Shown in pieces: positions 21,834 through 33,829 of a stretch of DNA of 64,000 bases. How positions within the stretch are numbered: position 1 is the first letter of the stretch; every line of letters begins with the position of its first letter. The DNA comes from Artemisia argyi. Taxonomy: Eukaryota; Streptophyta; Magnoliopsida; Asterales; Asteraceae. The notes beneath the pieces were generated by a model. That model had not been told where the DNA came from, did not search any database, and worked only from the letters and a program-made list of their open reading frames with translations. The DNA lies in assembly GCA_030686995.1 (NCBI GenBank), contig CM060686.1, positions 75,405,757-75,469,756 of the forward strand. Direction: 5' to 3'. The position numbers and the translations under genes are program-made.

Positions 21834-23231
21834 GAATAAATTACACCGTTCGTCCCTAAGGTTTGCCCAAAATAACACCGCAAGTCCTTTGGTTTTCATT
21901 TTTGCGTCACGAGTCCTTATAATGAAGTTTATTAACACCATTAGTCCCTATCTTTAACGATCGTTAGCTTTCTCCGTTAATTCCTACATGTGCCTTACAT
22001 GTGTCGTCCATTTCTAACGATCGTTAACTTTTTTTTCACGTTTTCGTATGTTTTCGCACGTTTTCGTTCGTTTTTTCACGTTTTCGTCCGTTTTGGACGT
22101 TTTCATCCTTTTTTGAACGTTTTTGTCTGTTTTTGAACGTTTCGTCCGTTTTTGCACGTTTTCGTCCGCTTTCGTCCGTTTTCGCACGTTTTTGTCCGTT
22201 TTTGCGAGTTTTCATTCGATTTTGCATGTTTTCGTCCATTTTTGCACGGTTTCGTTCGTTTTGGTAGTTTTTCGTTCATTTATTCATGTTCTCGCTTGTT
22301 TTTACACATTTTCGTCTATTTCCGCATGCTTTCGTCTGTTTTTACATGTTTTCGTCTGTTTTTGCACCTTTTCATTCATTTTTGCATGTTTTCGTTTGTT
22401 TTTCTCACGTTTTCACATGTTTTTACACATTTTAGCCAATTTTTGCATGATTTTGTTCGTTATTGCATGTTTTCGTTCGTTTTCCCACGTTTTCGTCCAT
22501 TTTCGCACGTTTTCATCTGTTTTTTGCAAGTTTTCGTCCGTTTTAGTCCGTTTTTCACGTTTTCGTCTATTTTTACATGTTTATTAACAAAATCATGTAA
22601 ATAACGAACAAAATCATGCAAAAATTGGCTAGAATGTGTAAAAACAGGTGAAAACGTGAGAAAAACAAATGAAAACGTGCAAAAATGAACAAAAAGGTGC
22701 AAAAAACAAACGAAAACATGTAAAAACAGACAAAAAAAATGCGAAAATAGATGAAAATGTGTAAAAACGGGCGAGAAAATGAAAAAAATGAACGAAAAAC
22801 TACCAAAACGGACGAAAACATGCAATATCGGACGAAAACTTGCAAAAACGGACGAAAACGTGCAAAAACAGACGAAACGTGCAAAAACAGACAAAACGCT
22901 CAAAAAAGGATGAAAACGTCCAAAAACGGACGAAAACATCCAAAGCGGCCGAAAACGTGAAAAAATAAATGAAAATGTGAAAAAACGAACGAAAACGTGC
23001 GAAAACTGATGAAAACAGACGAAAACGTGAAAAATAGTTAATGATCGTTAGAAATGGACGACACATGTAAGGCACATGTGGGAGTTAACGGAGAAAGCTA
23101 ACGATCGTTAAAGATAGGGACTAATGGTGTTAATAAACTTCATTATAAGGACTCGTGACGCAAAAATGAAAACCAAGGGACTTGCGGTGTTATTTTGGGG
23201 AAACCACAGGGACGAACGGTGTATTTTACTC
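21834..23231. mobile_element. MULE-type MITE filled with 10-bp minisatellite (element B)
   Basis: Terminal inverted repeats of about 190 bp begin GAATAAATTACACCGTTCG (left) and, read inward from the right end, GAGTAAAATACACCGTTCG. A perfect 9-bp duplication taaaattgt flanks them (21825-21833 and 23232-23240); long TIRs and 9-bp duplications are the Mutator-like signature. Inside, from about 22030 to 23035, is a 10-bp repeat (cgttttcgtc / cgtttttgca), on the plus strand to about 22570 and as reverse complement after a short unique centre, so the 1.4-kb element can fold on itself. Overlapping ORFs here come from the repeat. No transposase. Confidence 0.88.
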
Positions 23232-23859
23232 TAAAATTGTTATCAAGAAGATATGACGTGACGATAATAGTTATTAGTGTTAATTTACATTGTCAAAGAA
23301 TAACGCTATTCTATTACTAGTATAATCTTGAATGACACAAATTCATTTGGATTTCCAAAAAGAGTAAAATGAAAATCAACCACATGGTTTATAAGTAAAA
23401 GATGTTCATATTAGTTATTTGATAAAAATACACCGTTGGTCTCTGAATTTTTTCAAAAACATCGTCTGGGACCTTAAGTTTCTAAAATCGTCGCCATGCG
23501 TTCAAACCTTGGGACTTTTAGGCTGAATATGTCCCTTGACCAGTTTGGTCTCGGTCAACGCTTATTTTTTGATATATTCCAAGGGTATAATAGGCAAAAC
23601 ACATTTATAACTACACTTTAGTTAATCAAACAAGAGTCATAGTTTAGGGACCAACTAAGAACTTTGCTTCGCAACTTGAGCCGATCTTCTCTGAAACGCT
23701 AGTTATTATTCGCGTGATAACCAATTAACCCACTAACCAAACCCATTTACACACTATAATTACAAAAACCCTTATCCAGACTATCACCGGTAAATTAAAA
23801 ACCAAAACCAGACACCTATTTCCAGAACACAAAGACCAAACTAAAATTCCAATAATACA

Positions 23860-25263
23860 ATGTCTTTTGGAGATAATGTGATCACTGATATGGCAGATTA
23901 TATCAGCAACATGCCAGATAATGTGACCACTAATATTATGAATCGCTTGCCACTAAAAGATGTGGCGAGGACCGGCCTGTACTTTATCGAGAAGCTGGCG
24001 GTTTAAGTGGACCTTGCTGACCGATGTCATAGTTGATGAGGATTTGTTTTACTATTTAATAAATAACTTTGATGGGAGGCATATTACTTGTCTTTTACTA
24101 CAACTCAATAAGAAGGTTTGTGTTTTCCGTAGAGCCAAAAACGCTGTTTAGACAAGACGACTTGAATTATGAAGACATTCATGAGTGGCTTTTGTTTTTG
24201 GTCTGGGTAGGAGTTGAGGAGGTCACAATTCAAAACTGGTATGGTGAACCAGTTATGTTGCCAACCCAACTTTACTATCGTATGGAGTTGAAATTTCTCG
24301 AACTTCATTGTTGCACTTTTCCTACTATGACAAGTTTTAGGGGTTTTCCAAAGCTACTCAGCTTAGAATTGTGTAACGTCAATTTTCATAGCGGTACAGT
24401 TTGGGATTTTTTTTGCTGGTTGTCCTTTGCTCGAGTCTCTAAAAATGGATCGTTGTACTACAAACGAGATGAGACTATGGGATATTGCAATTCTTAGCAA
24501 TTTGAAGAAGTTAAATTTGTCATTCGGTGTTTGTAACGATCCTGTGACAATAACAACTTCCAATATCTTTCACTTGGAAACTCTTCCCTTACCTTGGATT
24601 TTCAAGACTGCAAGGTAAGACATATTTCAGTTTTTCAATTCAAATTACAGAATGTTAAAGTAATTTGTAACATTTATGCAATGTTATCTTTGAAACTAAA
24701 GAAAATTCTACCTTTTGTAGTGTTGGCCGAAGGTACCTCCGGGATGAATGTCCATGTGGCCTTTGTATCCCTCAAGTCTCTTGAGCTATACGGGGTCAAT
24801 TTTGGGAATAATGCAATGGTTTCATTCATCATTCAAATGATTCGTGGGTCTCCAAATATGCAAATGCTAGAAACCAGGGTAAGTGAAATGCATATCTGTA
24901 AAAGACATCATATTAAATTCCAATGGTTGTGTATATCAATAGTCTCTCATTTTGCAGGCCTTATACACCCTTAGTATTGTACTTTTGGAGATTGATTCAT
25001 TTGATGTAACCAGCAACACAATGAGCCCGGGGCAGCTTCAAAGTGCGGTGTTTCGTTCTTTCCCTAGAACAGAGAATGAAATAGCCATAATAAAGTTCTT
25101 ACTTGCATGTTCCCCCTTACTGAAGAAAATTTATATCCATGACTGCAATTTGAGTCATGATGAGAATGAAAAAATCAAGATGAACTGGGAGTTGGCAAAG
25201 AGGTTGTTGAAATTCCATCGAGCTTCCCCCACACCCGGGGTAGAATTCTTTTACTGTTTCTAG
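23860..25263 (+). pseudogene. F-box / LRR / FBD protein gene, three exons, three frameshifts
   Basis: Starts at ATG 23860; the first 49 codons hold an F-box core (NMPDNVTTNIMNRLPLKDVART), which in intact proteins binds SKP1 within SCF ubiquitin ligases. The frame then shifts near 23970 (continuing SRSWRFKWT), again near 24110-24140, and again near 24415. The middle reads as leucine-rich repeats (FRGFPKLLSLELCNV; LESLKMDRC). Introns with GT..AG borders: 24615-24720 and 24879-24957. The last exon (24958-25263) carries an FBD domain (RTENEIAIIKFLLACSPLLKKIYIHD) and stops with TAG. Family members are about 400-450 residues, so the gene is full length apart from the shifts. It lies wholly inside the MULE, so it was probably captured or travelled with it. 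Its upstream 400 bp is copied in the right inverted arm, without the coding region. Confidence 0.82.
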
Positions 25264-26120
25264 TTTATGTATTGGTTGAATACCCTAAGACAACTATTAT
25301 CGTATAAGTATGTTGCTATTTAGTTGTTGGTTGTGAATATGTTTGTGCTGTGAATGTTTACTTTACATACTACCTATGTTGCTCACCAAATGCAATGGGA
25401 AGTTTGACTTTAGGAAGTCAAACTTGCAAACGATATATGTTATTTGGCATTTGTATTTTTATTAACTAAAGTCAAAATTGCCATTCCATTGTTAAATTTA
25501 ATTTAGAATGTGCACTTTTAACTTTCTAATGTAAATCTTGCAAAAACATTATTAAACAAGTCACATTTACCGTTGTCAAGTTTGACTTTAGAAAGTCTAA
25601 CTGAAAATGGTTAGTGACCTTTACTATTTCCAGTTTAACTTTCTAAAGACATAATTGCCAATGCCAGTTGTGAGTCCAAAGTGGTCAAAAATATTTTTAC
25701 ACAATACGTATGACTTGTGATTGGATATGCAAAGGCACAAAAATAACCATACTTTATTTGTTATGTGGCTTCATTTTGTGTGTGTGTGCGTGTTTGCCAG
25801 TTTTTATGTATTTTGAGTAATGAATATATGTCTTTGACTTTCATATGGGTAGGTAAGGATTTAATGAGGTGCCATTAATTTTACACAAATTACACCGTAG
25901 GTCCCTAAGCTTGTAAAGTCAATGTAACATATTGTGAACACATCACTAAATTATGGGCGGGAATTTTACATTCGACCACAAAAATGTAGACAACCTTAGG
26001 GACCAACTATGAAATAAAAAATGTTATTAAACCCCTTCACCGTCTCTTCCCTGAGACGGTATTTACTTTTGCGCGTAACCCAATAAACCCATCCGCAACC
26101 TTTTCCTCACACATTTCTCC

Positions 26121-26474
26121 ATGGAAGATTTCCCAATGTTGAATGAACTTATGGAAGTGGCCGATTCATTATGTTTACAAGATCGTATGGGCCTGTGGTT
26201 TAGTCAAGAAGCTGTTGAAGAAGGGTTTTTTAAAAGCCTTATTCGTGCCACTATTGATCATCTAAAGAGGCTGATACCAAAGCGTAGGGAGCTGATTCAG
26301 GATAATGAAGCTTTGGGACCGCGTGGTGTGGCGCTTGACTGTTTGGAGGCATTAAGAAAAACCTAGGCTAGTTAAATCGACCTACTTGCACGTTTGATAA
26401 AGATTTATGGTGAAGCTGATGCTGGTATTCGCATGCAGGAAGGTTATGTTCAGAAAATGGCTGAAAATAATTAG
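26121..26474 (+). pseudogene. Small broken ORF of unknown function inside the MULE
   Basis: An 81-codon frame from ATG 26121 stops with TAG at 26364-26366, but the same frame continues after a second stop nearby for about 30 more coding-like codons (IDLLARLIKIYGEADAGIRM...) to TAG at 26472-26474. Composition is helical and charged (Leu, Glu, Lys, Arg), with no membrane segment and no motif I recognise. The two internal stops suggest a decayed 115-120 residue protein. It may be a captured exon. Confidence 0.4.
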
Positions 26475-27416
26475 TGAAATGGGCTCTTTTGGGTATTTCC
26501 TGGGGTAGGTTAATGGGGTCTTTTGGGTTCTTGTTTTATGATTTTAAGGTTCTTCTTGTAGTCTACGTGCCACTATGATGAATATATAAATCTATGTTTT
26601 AGCATTTAATCTTCGTGTATTCTAATTTTTTGTGAACTATTCGTATGACCAAAAACAAACACCCTTTTATGTCAGCATATCCAAAGACAGTGGTTTGGGG
26701 GCAAAATGCAAAGGCTTTTGATCATTAAATGTTATTGTATGGACATGGTGGATTTATTATCAAAAAAATTGTATGGTGTTAGTGTTGACAGTGGGAGGGA
26801 ACAAGCAAATGACACAAACCAAACACCTCTTTTATGCACTGTTTTTATCGGCAAAACCAAACACCCCATCATATGAGGAAAACCAAACATAGTAGCTATA
26901 AATTTTGTAACAGAAAAATCAAACACCCCTTTATTGACAACCTTAGTTAGTTCATAAACTATCACTCTTGTTTGATTAACTAAAGTGTAGTTATAAATGT
27001 GTTTTGCCTATTATACCCTTGGGAATATACCAAAAAATGAGTGTTGACCTAGACCAAACTGGTCAAGGGACGCATTCGGCCTAAAAATCTCAAGGTTTGG
27101 ACGCATGACGACGATTTTAGAAACTTAGGGTCCCAGGCGATGTTTTAGGGAAAGTTTAGGGACCAACGGTGTATTTTTGTCTATTTATTTTCTCTACACA
27201 TATAAAGGGAAAATATTTTTGCTTAAAATTTTTTAAATTATGGAAATGTTAATATCCATAAACTATACTAGACAACTTTTATTTTAACATTGTTTCTAAA
27301 ATTAACATTCTTTCTAAATGAGAAAACTTATTTTTCATTTAATCTTGTTTTTAAAATTACTTATTCTTTGTCATCGTTAATTAAATCCGACCAAACCGTG
27401 TTATGAACGTCACTTA

Positions 27417-27418
<2 letters not shown>

Positions 27419-27513
<95 letters not shown>
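27419..27513. repeat. (ATT)n microsatellite beside the viral insertion
   Basis: About 31 ATT units directly abutting the end of the endogenous viral sequence at 27514. The 27191-27418 stretch before it is AT-rich without a gene. Confidence 0.97.
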
Positions 27514-27515
<2 letters not shown>

Positions 27516-27612
27516 AGGCCCAGGTATGCTCAAATATATGAACCAAAATCAGTCAAGAGGATTCTATTTACGATAAGATCCCAAGATAATTACTTCTAAC
27601 CACAGTCAATCA
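27514..27612 (-). repeat. Viral terminal overlap, downstream copy
   Basis: The 99-bp segment (taaggcccaggtatgctc ... cagtcaatca) repeats 34945-35043 with only a few differences. In viral sense this is the leader just before the primer site, reached after a full turn of the genome. Confidence 0.92.
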
Positions 27613-27929
27613 ACCACAAGTCAGTCAATGATAAAATACCTTTAACATGCCATTCAATCGGCTAAACAGGGCTGGATCACGACTATGACATGGTTATTAT
27701 GACATGGTTATCATAACACCTGTATGGGCTTGTTATCGACCTAGACTTTGATTGGCTGATATATTTGAACATAACAAAGCTTTAAAATACTATAAGATTC
27801 ATGGAGTCTGGTTATATGTTTGTTTAATGTTATTCAACATAAGGATTCAGCCTGCCATTAGGTTAAGTTAAACAAAATAAGATTAAAAAGAAAAGAAACT
27901 TACAAAGATTATGGAGGTTTAGTCGGACT

Positions 27930-27971
27930 ATTCTTTATTATACCAAACTTTATTACAAGTAGTCGAACGAT

Positions 27972-28012
<41 letters not shown>

Positions 28013-28076
28013 TGAAATATTACAAGTGGTAGTAAGAGTGATCCCTCTTTTTTTCCGATGAACCTTCTTTATATAG
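27930..28076 (-). promoter_or_regulatory. Candidate viral promoter and leader: TATA box, CT tract, possible polyA signal
   Basis: Read on the minus strand, ctatataaag (TATA-like, 28075-28068) lies about 85 bases after the last viral ORF, followed by a CT microsatellite (28010-27973) and AATAAA (27939-27934). A TATA box after the last ORF, a pyrimidine-rich leader and a polyA signal soon after the start is how caulimovirids make terminally redundant pregenomic RNA. About 550 bases separate the TATA box from the primer site in the circle, similar to known leaders. Inferred from position only. Confidence 0.5.
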
Positions 28077-28158
28077 AAGGGGAAACTACTATTACAATCG
28101 TCATTGCTTACATCATTATGAAAATGGCCGACAAAGGGGCAATTATTTTCTACTGGTT

Positions 28159-29562
28159 TTATTCTCCATTCTTCTGTTTTCCTGAGGAAGATTCTCCTTT
28201 TGAAATACGTCTAGAAACCGTATTTTTAATTTCTTCAAAAATATCTTCTAAAGGTATTTCTTCAGTATCATCTGGTTGGGACTCTCCTGCTAAACAATTG
28301 TATTGATTTTCATCTTCTGATAAGGTCTTCATTGAAGAGTCTGATTGTTGATAATCAATTTTTTTTATCAAGTCTTCTTTTATCTCTTTGAGATATGCCT
28401 CCAAAATTTCTTCTTTGGAAATATTTTCTCTTCCTTGAATCTTTAATTTATCAACAATTTGCTGGTAAGGGGTTGGATTATCCCTCTTCTTTTTGAACTC
28501 ATATTGAGCTTTGTATTCAGAGGTTGTTCTTTTTATTAAATCAATTGTTTCTTTGGAGTTTATCTTTCCATTTTCAGGATTTTTTGAAAGCATTTTTTTC
28601 CAAAATTTTGTAAAAAATGTTCTTTTCAATTGAGGAATTTGATCAGAAGCATAATCTACTTCTGGAGCCCATTTCCATATCCATGGAATAGAAAATTCTA
28701 TGAATAGTGAAGGAATAATTTCCTTGGCACCATTGGTTTTTGTCATCATGTCTATGAATTTTGGAGAAACATCAATCCATTCAACATATAAACCCTTATA
28801 GAGTTCTGGAAGGATTTGAATAGATGGACCATATGAAATTCACCAGTTTATAAACCAAGTTGGTAAAGTCTTATTATAAATCTTTGGGCAAACTTTAAAA
28901 AACCATGAATGTTTCTTTTTGGGATTAATATATAAAAAGGTTTTATAAAAACTTTCAACATAATCCCAATAATTATATTTTAAAGTAATTTTTTGAACAT
29001 GATGTATAAATTCCTTTTCTTTTAGAGTACTTAAACTCCATTCTTCTGCAGATATAACCTGCTTTATTAAGACTTTACTAAAATTATAAATATTACTATT
29101 TTGGTCAGTAAAATGTCTGACTTCAATTGATCCTGTTGATATGAGTATATTCTCATAATATGATCTTGATTTGTACGCATATGCCGCACATGGAGCATTA
29201 TCAAGATATCTGGACATCAAAATCCATGGGTCATTCCCTGATTCAAAATATCTCATAACATCTTGATATTCAAGAAATATAATTCTCTCCTTATTTGGAG
29301 ATTGACAATATTCATGAGGATCTTCATTATCTTCTTCAACTAGAGCATTGGCATAAGAAGGAATATTTCCTTTTTTATTTTTTATGAATTCCAAAAATTC
29401 TCCATATAATGGATCATTTGGACCTGGAATTGATGATGAGGATGCTGATTCAGCAATATTACTAGCTATTAACCTGTTATTTCCATGTTGAACCAATATA
29501 TTATTGGCTCCTCCTGTTCTTCCACCCCTATAAAGGTGGCTGCCTCTTCCTCGAGGAATCAT
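28159..29562 (-). pseudogene. Last caulimovirid ORF (transactivator position), one in-frame stop
   Basis: A frame of about 468 codons starting at the 29562 ATG, which overlaps the polymerase end, and ending at 28159. A single TGA near 28842 interrupts it; the same frame resumes and is coding-like on both sides, so this looks like one Trp-codon change. The N-terminus is Arg/Gly-rich, the middle rich in aromatic residues (several Trp and Tyr), and the C-terminus Glu/Lys/Ser-rich. Position after RNase H is that of the transactivator/inclusion-body protein in several caulimovirid genera, but I see no decisive motif, so the role is inferred from order only. Confidence 0.55.
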
Positions 29563-31698
29563 TACTGCAGAAATTCACGGGTTAAGAAATCAGAAAGAAT
29601 ATTATCTTTCCCTTTTTTATATTCTATAGTAAAATCAAATGGAGCTAATTGAGCTTGCCATCTAGCATACATTTGCTTAGAAACATCATGTTTAAAATCT
29701 TTATTAAACATAAACTTAGCTGCTTGGCAGTCTGTTTTAATTATAAAATGTTGATTATATAAATCTTCTTGGAATTTTAAAACACATTTTATTATAGAAA
29801 GAATTTCTTTTGCCACAGTAGCATAATTCTTTTGAGCATTATTCCATTCTCCAGAATGAAATCTAACTAAAATTTCTTGTTTATTTTATGGATTTATTTG
29901 TTTCAAAATTCCACCATACCCAATATCTGAGGCATCAGTTTCTATAATTTTATTCCAATTTGGATTTTCTAAAGATAGACAAGGAAGACTAGAAACTTTT
30001 GTTTTAATTCTTTTGACTGCCTGAGTATGCCTTTCAGTCCATGGTGAAGTAATCTTTTTTAATCTTTCATATAAAATAGCTGTGTCTTTAGCTAAATCTT
30101 TATAAAAAGCTGAAATATAATTTAAACTTCCCAAAAACCTTTGTAATTGAGTTTTATCCAGTATTACATCTGGAAATTTAGATGCAAACTCAATACTTCT
30201 ATTAATAGGAATAATTTGACCCTTTTCTATATTATGACCTAAAAATCTGACTTTTGTTTGAAAAATCATCATTTTTGGTTTTGAAATAACTAGGCCACTA
30301 TTAATAATAATTTTTTCAAATATTTCTAAATGTTTTAAATGGGATTCTATATTTTTTGAAAATACAAGAATATCATCAATATAAACAATTATAAAGTTAC
30401 TTAATGGATTAAAAATATCATTCATTATATTTTGAAATTCAGAAGGTGCGTTTTTAAGACCAAATGGCATAACATTCCATTCATATTGTCCAAAGGGGAC
30501 ATTAAAAGCAATTTTATATCTGTCTTTTTCATTAATTTGAATTTACCAGTATCCTGACTTTAAATCAAAATTTGAAAATATAATAGCATTATAAAACCTA
30601 TCTAGAAGATCCTTTTTATTAGGAATATGATATTTAATCCATTTTAAAACTTTATTTAAGGGTTTATAATTTATAACTAATCTAGGTACCCCCTTTCTTG
30701 TTCTGAGTGCTTATTAACATAAAAAGCAGTACAAGACTATTGAGATTTTGAAGGTTTAATTAATCCTTTTTGTAATAAAGAAGCTATTTCTTCTTTACAT
30801 AATTCTAATAATTCATGTTTCATTTGACCAGGTCTTACTTTTGTAGGAATATTATTTTTAGAAAATCCTTCCTCATATGGAAGACTAACAATATGTTTTT
30901 TTCTGTTCCAAAAAGCATTTGGATGATCATTACAAATTCTTAAAGAGAATTTATTTACAATCATTTGTATTTTTTCCTTTAATTTAGGTTTTCTAGTTTT
31001 TCTTCAATAGTTAACATATTTATTTCATCTTTAAGAAAACATATTTGTTTATTTTTCGTCATAATTTGATCTCTTAATTCTGAAAGTATTTTAGTAACAG
31101 GTTGAGTTATGAACTCAAATGTTATACTTTTACCATTAAAAGTACCAGTAATTCCATCTTTATCGACCTTTTTAAGAGGAAATATTTTGTTTATAAAAGG
31201 ATGACCCAAAATCATTTGATTAGTCATATTTTTGACTAAAATAAAATTTGTGGGTATACAAACATTATTTTTACAAATTTTTGCATTTTGTAATTTATAA
31301 TTAATATGAATTTTTTCACCACTTACAGTACCAACTGAGTGTGATGTTTTTATAAAATATTTTGTAGGAATTAATCCTTCTTTAACACAGTTCAAATCTG
31401 CTCCACTATCAACTAAAGCAGTAAATTCTTTAATTTCAGTATTATTAATAAGTAAAATCACTTTTACCCACCATTTTTGAGATATTATCATTTCTATAGT
31501 TTGGAGAAAATTATTGTCTCCTCTTTCAATTATTTCCTCATCTTTATTAATTTCAACTAAAGATTTTCCTTTTTCTAAATTAAATATTCTATTATCAAAA
31601 TCTTTATTTTTATTTTTTAAGTTATTAATTTCTTTTTTAAGATTATTAACTTCTTCTAATAAATTATTAAGTGTAATAGGCGTATCAATTTTTTGTCT
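29562..31698 (-). pseudogene. Endogenous caulimovirid polymerase: protease, reverse transcriptase, RNase H, broken
   Basis: The frame continues from the coat region past the stop at 31699-31697 through a coiled-coil-like linker into an aspartic protease (VDSGAD near 31405). It stops near 30979. The reverse transcriptase is then spread over two other frames (30964-30737 and 30470-29886), with a stop-rich gap at about 30735-30475; the catalytic YIDD lies near 30385. RNase H appears in the second frame (a TDAS motif near 29925) and continues as 29816-29562 after one stop. The polyprotein would cleave itself and copy pregenomic RNA to DNA. The breaks show no recent selection. Confidence 0.82.
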
Positions 31699-33691
31699 TT
31701 ATTTAAGCATTTTATTTACTTCAATCATAGAATATGGAGTATCATCTTGAGCCTTTTCATTATTAAGTTTAGAAAATTGTTCAATAATCTTATTTCTTAT
31801 ATCATCATCTTTTATTAATTTTAAAAGATCTAATGTTTCACTAGTCAAAACATTTATTTTTAAATCTTCAAATTGAGCCTGAATTTTATAAATATCCATA
31901 TCTAGATTTTTATCAGAATCTTCAGAATAATCATTTTCTGAAATAAAATCTTCCTCTTTTAAACAATTACAATTTATCTTAGAATCTGAATTGTCTGAGT
32001 CATCCGAAGAATTTTCATTTTCTGATTCTGAATTTAGAAGGATTTTCTTTAAACTATCTTTAATTTCTTCATCAATATTAAGATTATTAATTTTCTTTTT
32101 GACACTACATTTATTTGCAAAATGACCAACTTTTCCACATTTATAACAAGTAATTGTTGGTTTATTATTTCGGAATTGTTTTCTTTTTTGTCTTTTTTCC
32201 CTTCTTTTTTCAAATTTAGAAGGATTTTTATAAAATTTTTTAGTTTTTAGAAACTCTTTTCCCTTTGAAGATTTATAAAACTTTTTGTCAACAGAATTTG
32301 AACAAGCCATTCCAAATTGATCACAAAAATGGCCTAATTGTTTTCTTTCATTAATATTTTGAGTTTTAATTTGTTGATTTAGCTTTATTTCATTACATAA
32401 AGCCAAACCTTCTTGAATACAAGTTCCTATTAACTTGCCATAAGTAAAACTATCATAATTGATAGTTGCTTCATCTTTTCGAAGGGTATTTCTTACCCTT
32501 TCAGCAAATAAATTAGGTAAACCATCTATAAATTTTGACTTTCAATGGGTAGTATTAGAGTCAGGAAGCTCCATTACTCTACTAAGGAAAGTATCCTTAT
32601 ACCACCTAAAAGAAGTTAAAGTAGGACATTTTAATCCATTAAGAAGAGTTCTAATATTTTCTGAATTATCAGACCATCTTCCAGTAAAATGTTCAATTAT
32701 ATTAACAATTAATGTATAAACTGCATTAGGTGTTTCAACACCATTTTCTGATTTTACTGTATTAAGAATTGTTTGCTTATCTTGACTTATAAGATAATTA
32801 TTCCACCATCCTTTTAATTGTCCTGTAAAACCTGCTACAATCATATTTGCAACAGTTTTATCATTATTACCATTATTTTTAGCAATAGTAGAGTACATCA
32901 TCATACGATGTACTAAATTATAAATTTGTCTATCCGTATAAGCATCAATATTCCATTCATAAATATTTTTACCACTAACTATTATTAATAACATACTCTT
33001 GTTCTTCATGAAGAACATCTTGAGGAGTAGGTCTAGGATAATAATATAATTTTTGAGAAGGTTTATTAGCATATTTACTGTTATAACCTTCCATTTTATT
33101 GATATTAGTATTAATTTTTTCTTTATATTCTTCATCAGACAGATCATTATCAATATTATTCAATTTTAGTTCCTTTATTTGATTTTCTATTAATTTTTGT
33201 AATTCTAGAGTCGATTTTAATTTAAAATCTTTGACTTCAGGAGTTGGTTGAATACTAGCAATTACTTGAGAACAACTTGCCTCATTATTATCTTTAACAA
33301 TTTTTTGTTTTTCATTTTTTAACAGATTTATTTGACTTATAAGAGTTTCAACTCTATTATGAATAGAAAATATTTGTTCTCCAAAAGCTATTAGATAAAT
33401 ATTAGAAAATTTTTGTTGTTGTATTAACTGGTTAACATGACAAGTTGTAATAGATATAGTTTCATTTTCAAATAATTTTTGAAAGGCTGAAAAATGTATA
33501 TGAACATCTTCTTTATTTATAACAAAGGGTTGTTGTGGAGGAAAATTTTGTTTAGAACTTTGACCATTTATTAATTTATAATCTCTTTCCAAAACTGATA
33601 TGTAATCTATAAGATAATTATGAATGAACCATGGAACAAAATAAATAATTTTATTAACTTGTGATAAATGATTATAAAAATTTTCTTGCAT
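31699..33691 (-). pseudogene. Endogenous caulimovirid coat-protein region with CCHC zinc knuckle, broken
   Basis: Two frames cover this region. 33691-32975 (238 codons) is Gln/Asn/Lys-rich with coiled-coil character. From about 32970 the coat-protein core continues in another frame to an in-frame stop near 32541, and the same frame resumes (from 32406) through Lys/Arg-rich sequence, one CCHC knuckle (CYKCGKVGHFANKC) and an acidic Ser/Asp/Glu tail, stopping at 31699. Caulimovirid coat proteins have this core, basic region and knuckle, and package DNA while aiding nuclear entry. There is thus at least one frameshift (about 32975) and one stop. Confidence 0.72.
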
Positions 33692-33829
33692 ATTCTTTTT
33701 GTCTTCTTTTGAGTAATTTTCAAAAAATCATTTTCTAAAAGGTTCCCATTTGGGTAATTTAAATTCTTGAGAAATAATCATTCTAGCTGAAGAGCCAGGA
33801 GAAAAATCAATTTTTTCTTTATTATTCAT

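Larger units (their letters stand above)
19976..23829 (+). repeat. Left arm of a 3.8-kb inverted duplication
   Basis: The segment is repeated in inverse orientation at 35044-38864 with very high identity across every part I compared. It contains, left to right, the 5' 735 bp of a minus-strand Helitron, AT-rich spacer, poly-A (39 As, 20969-21007), an (ATT)n tract (about 21138-21196), MITE B, and the first 409 bp of the MULE at 23421. The match stops at 23829, 31 bp before the F-box ATG. The arms differ in microsatellite lengths (44 Ts against 39 As; the ATT tract shorter on the right) and scattered single bases, which argues for a real, older duplication rather than an assembly echo. Confidence 0.93.
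23421..27181 (+). mobile_element. MULE carrying gene fragments (Pack-MULE-like, element D)
   Basis: The ends are inverted repeats of about 235 bp (23421-23655 and 26945-27181), starting GATAAAAATACACCG / GACAAAAATACACCG, related to the ends of element B. The flanks tagttattt (23412-23420) and tatttattt (27182-27190) match at 8 of 9 positions, a probable 9-bp target duplication. Between the ends are a broken F-box/FBD gene and a small broken ORF rather than a transposase, as in Pack-MULEs that carry host sequence. A nested repeat at about 25890-26015 (caccgtaggtccctaag ... cttagggaccaac) may be another small MITE. No gene is seen at 25264-26120 or 26475-26944. Confidence 0.72.

Noticed and set aside
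22036..23075. Repeat-rich ORFs in MITE B and its copy at 35798-36872
   Set aside because: Same 10-bp minisatellite artefact; the copies differ in frame between the arms.
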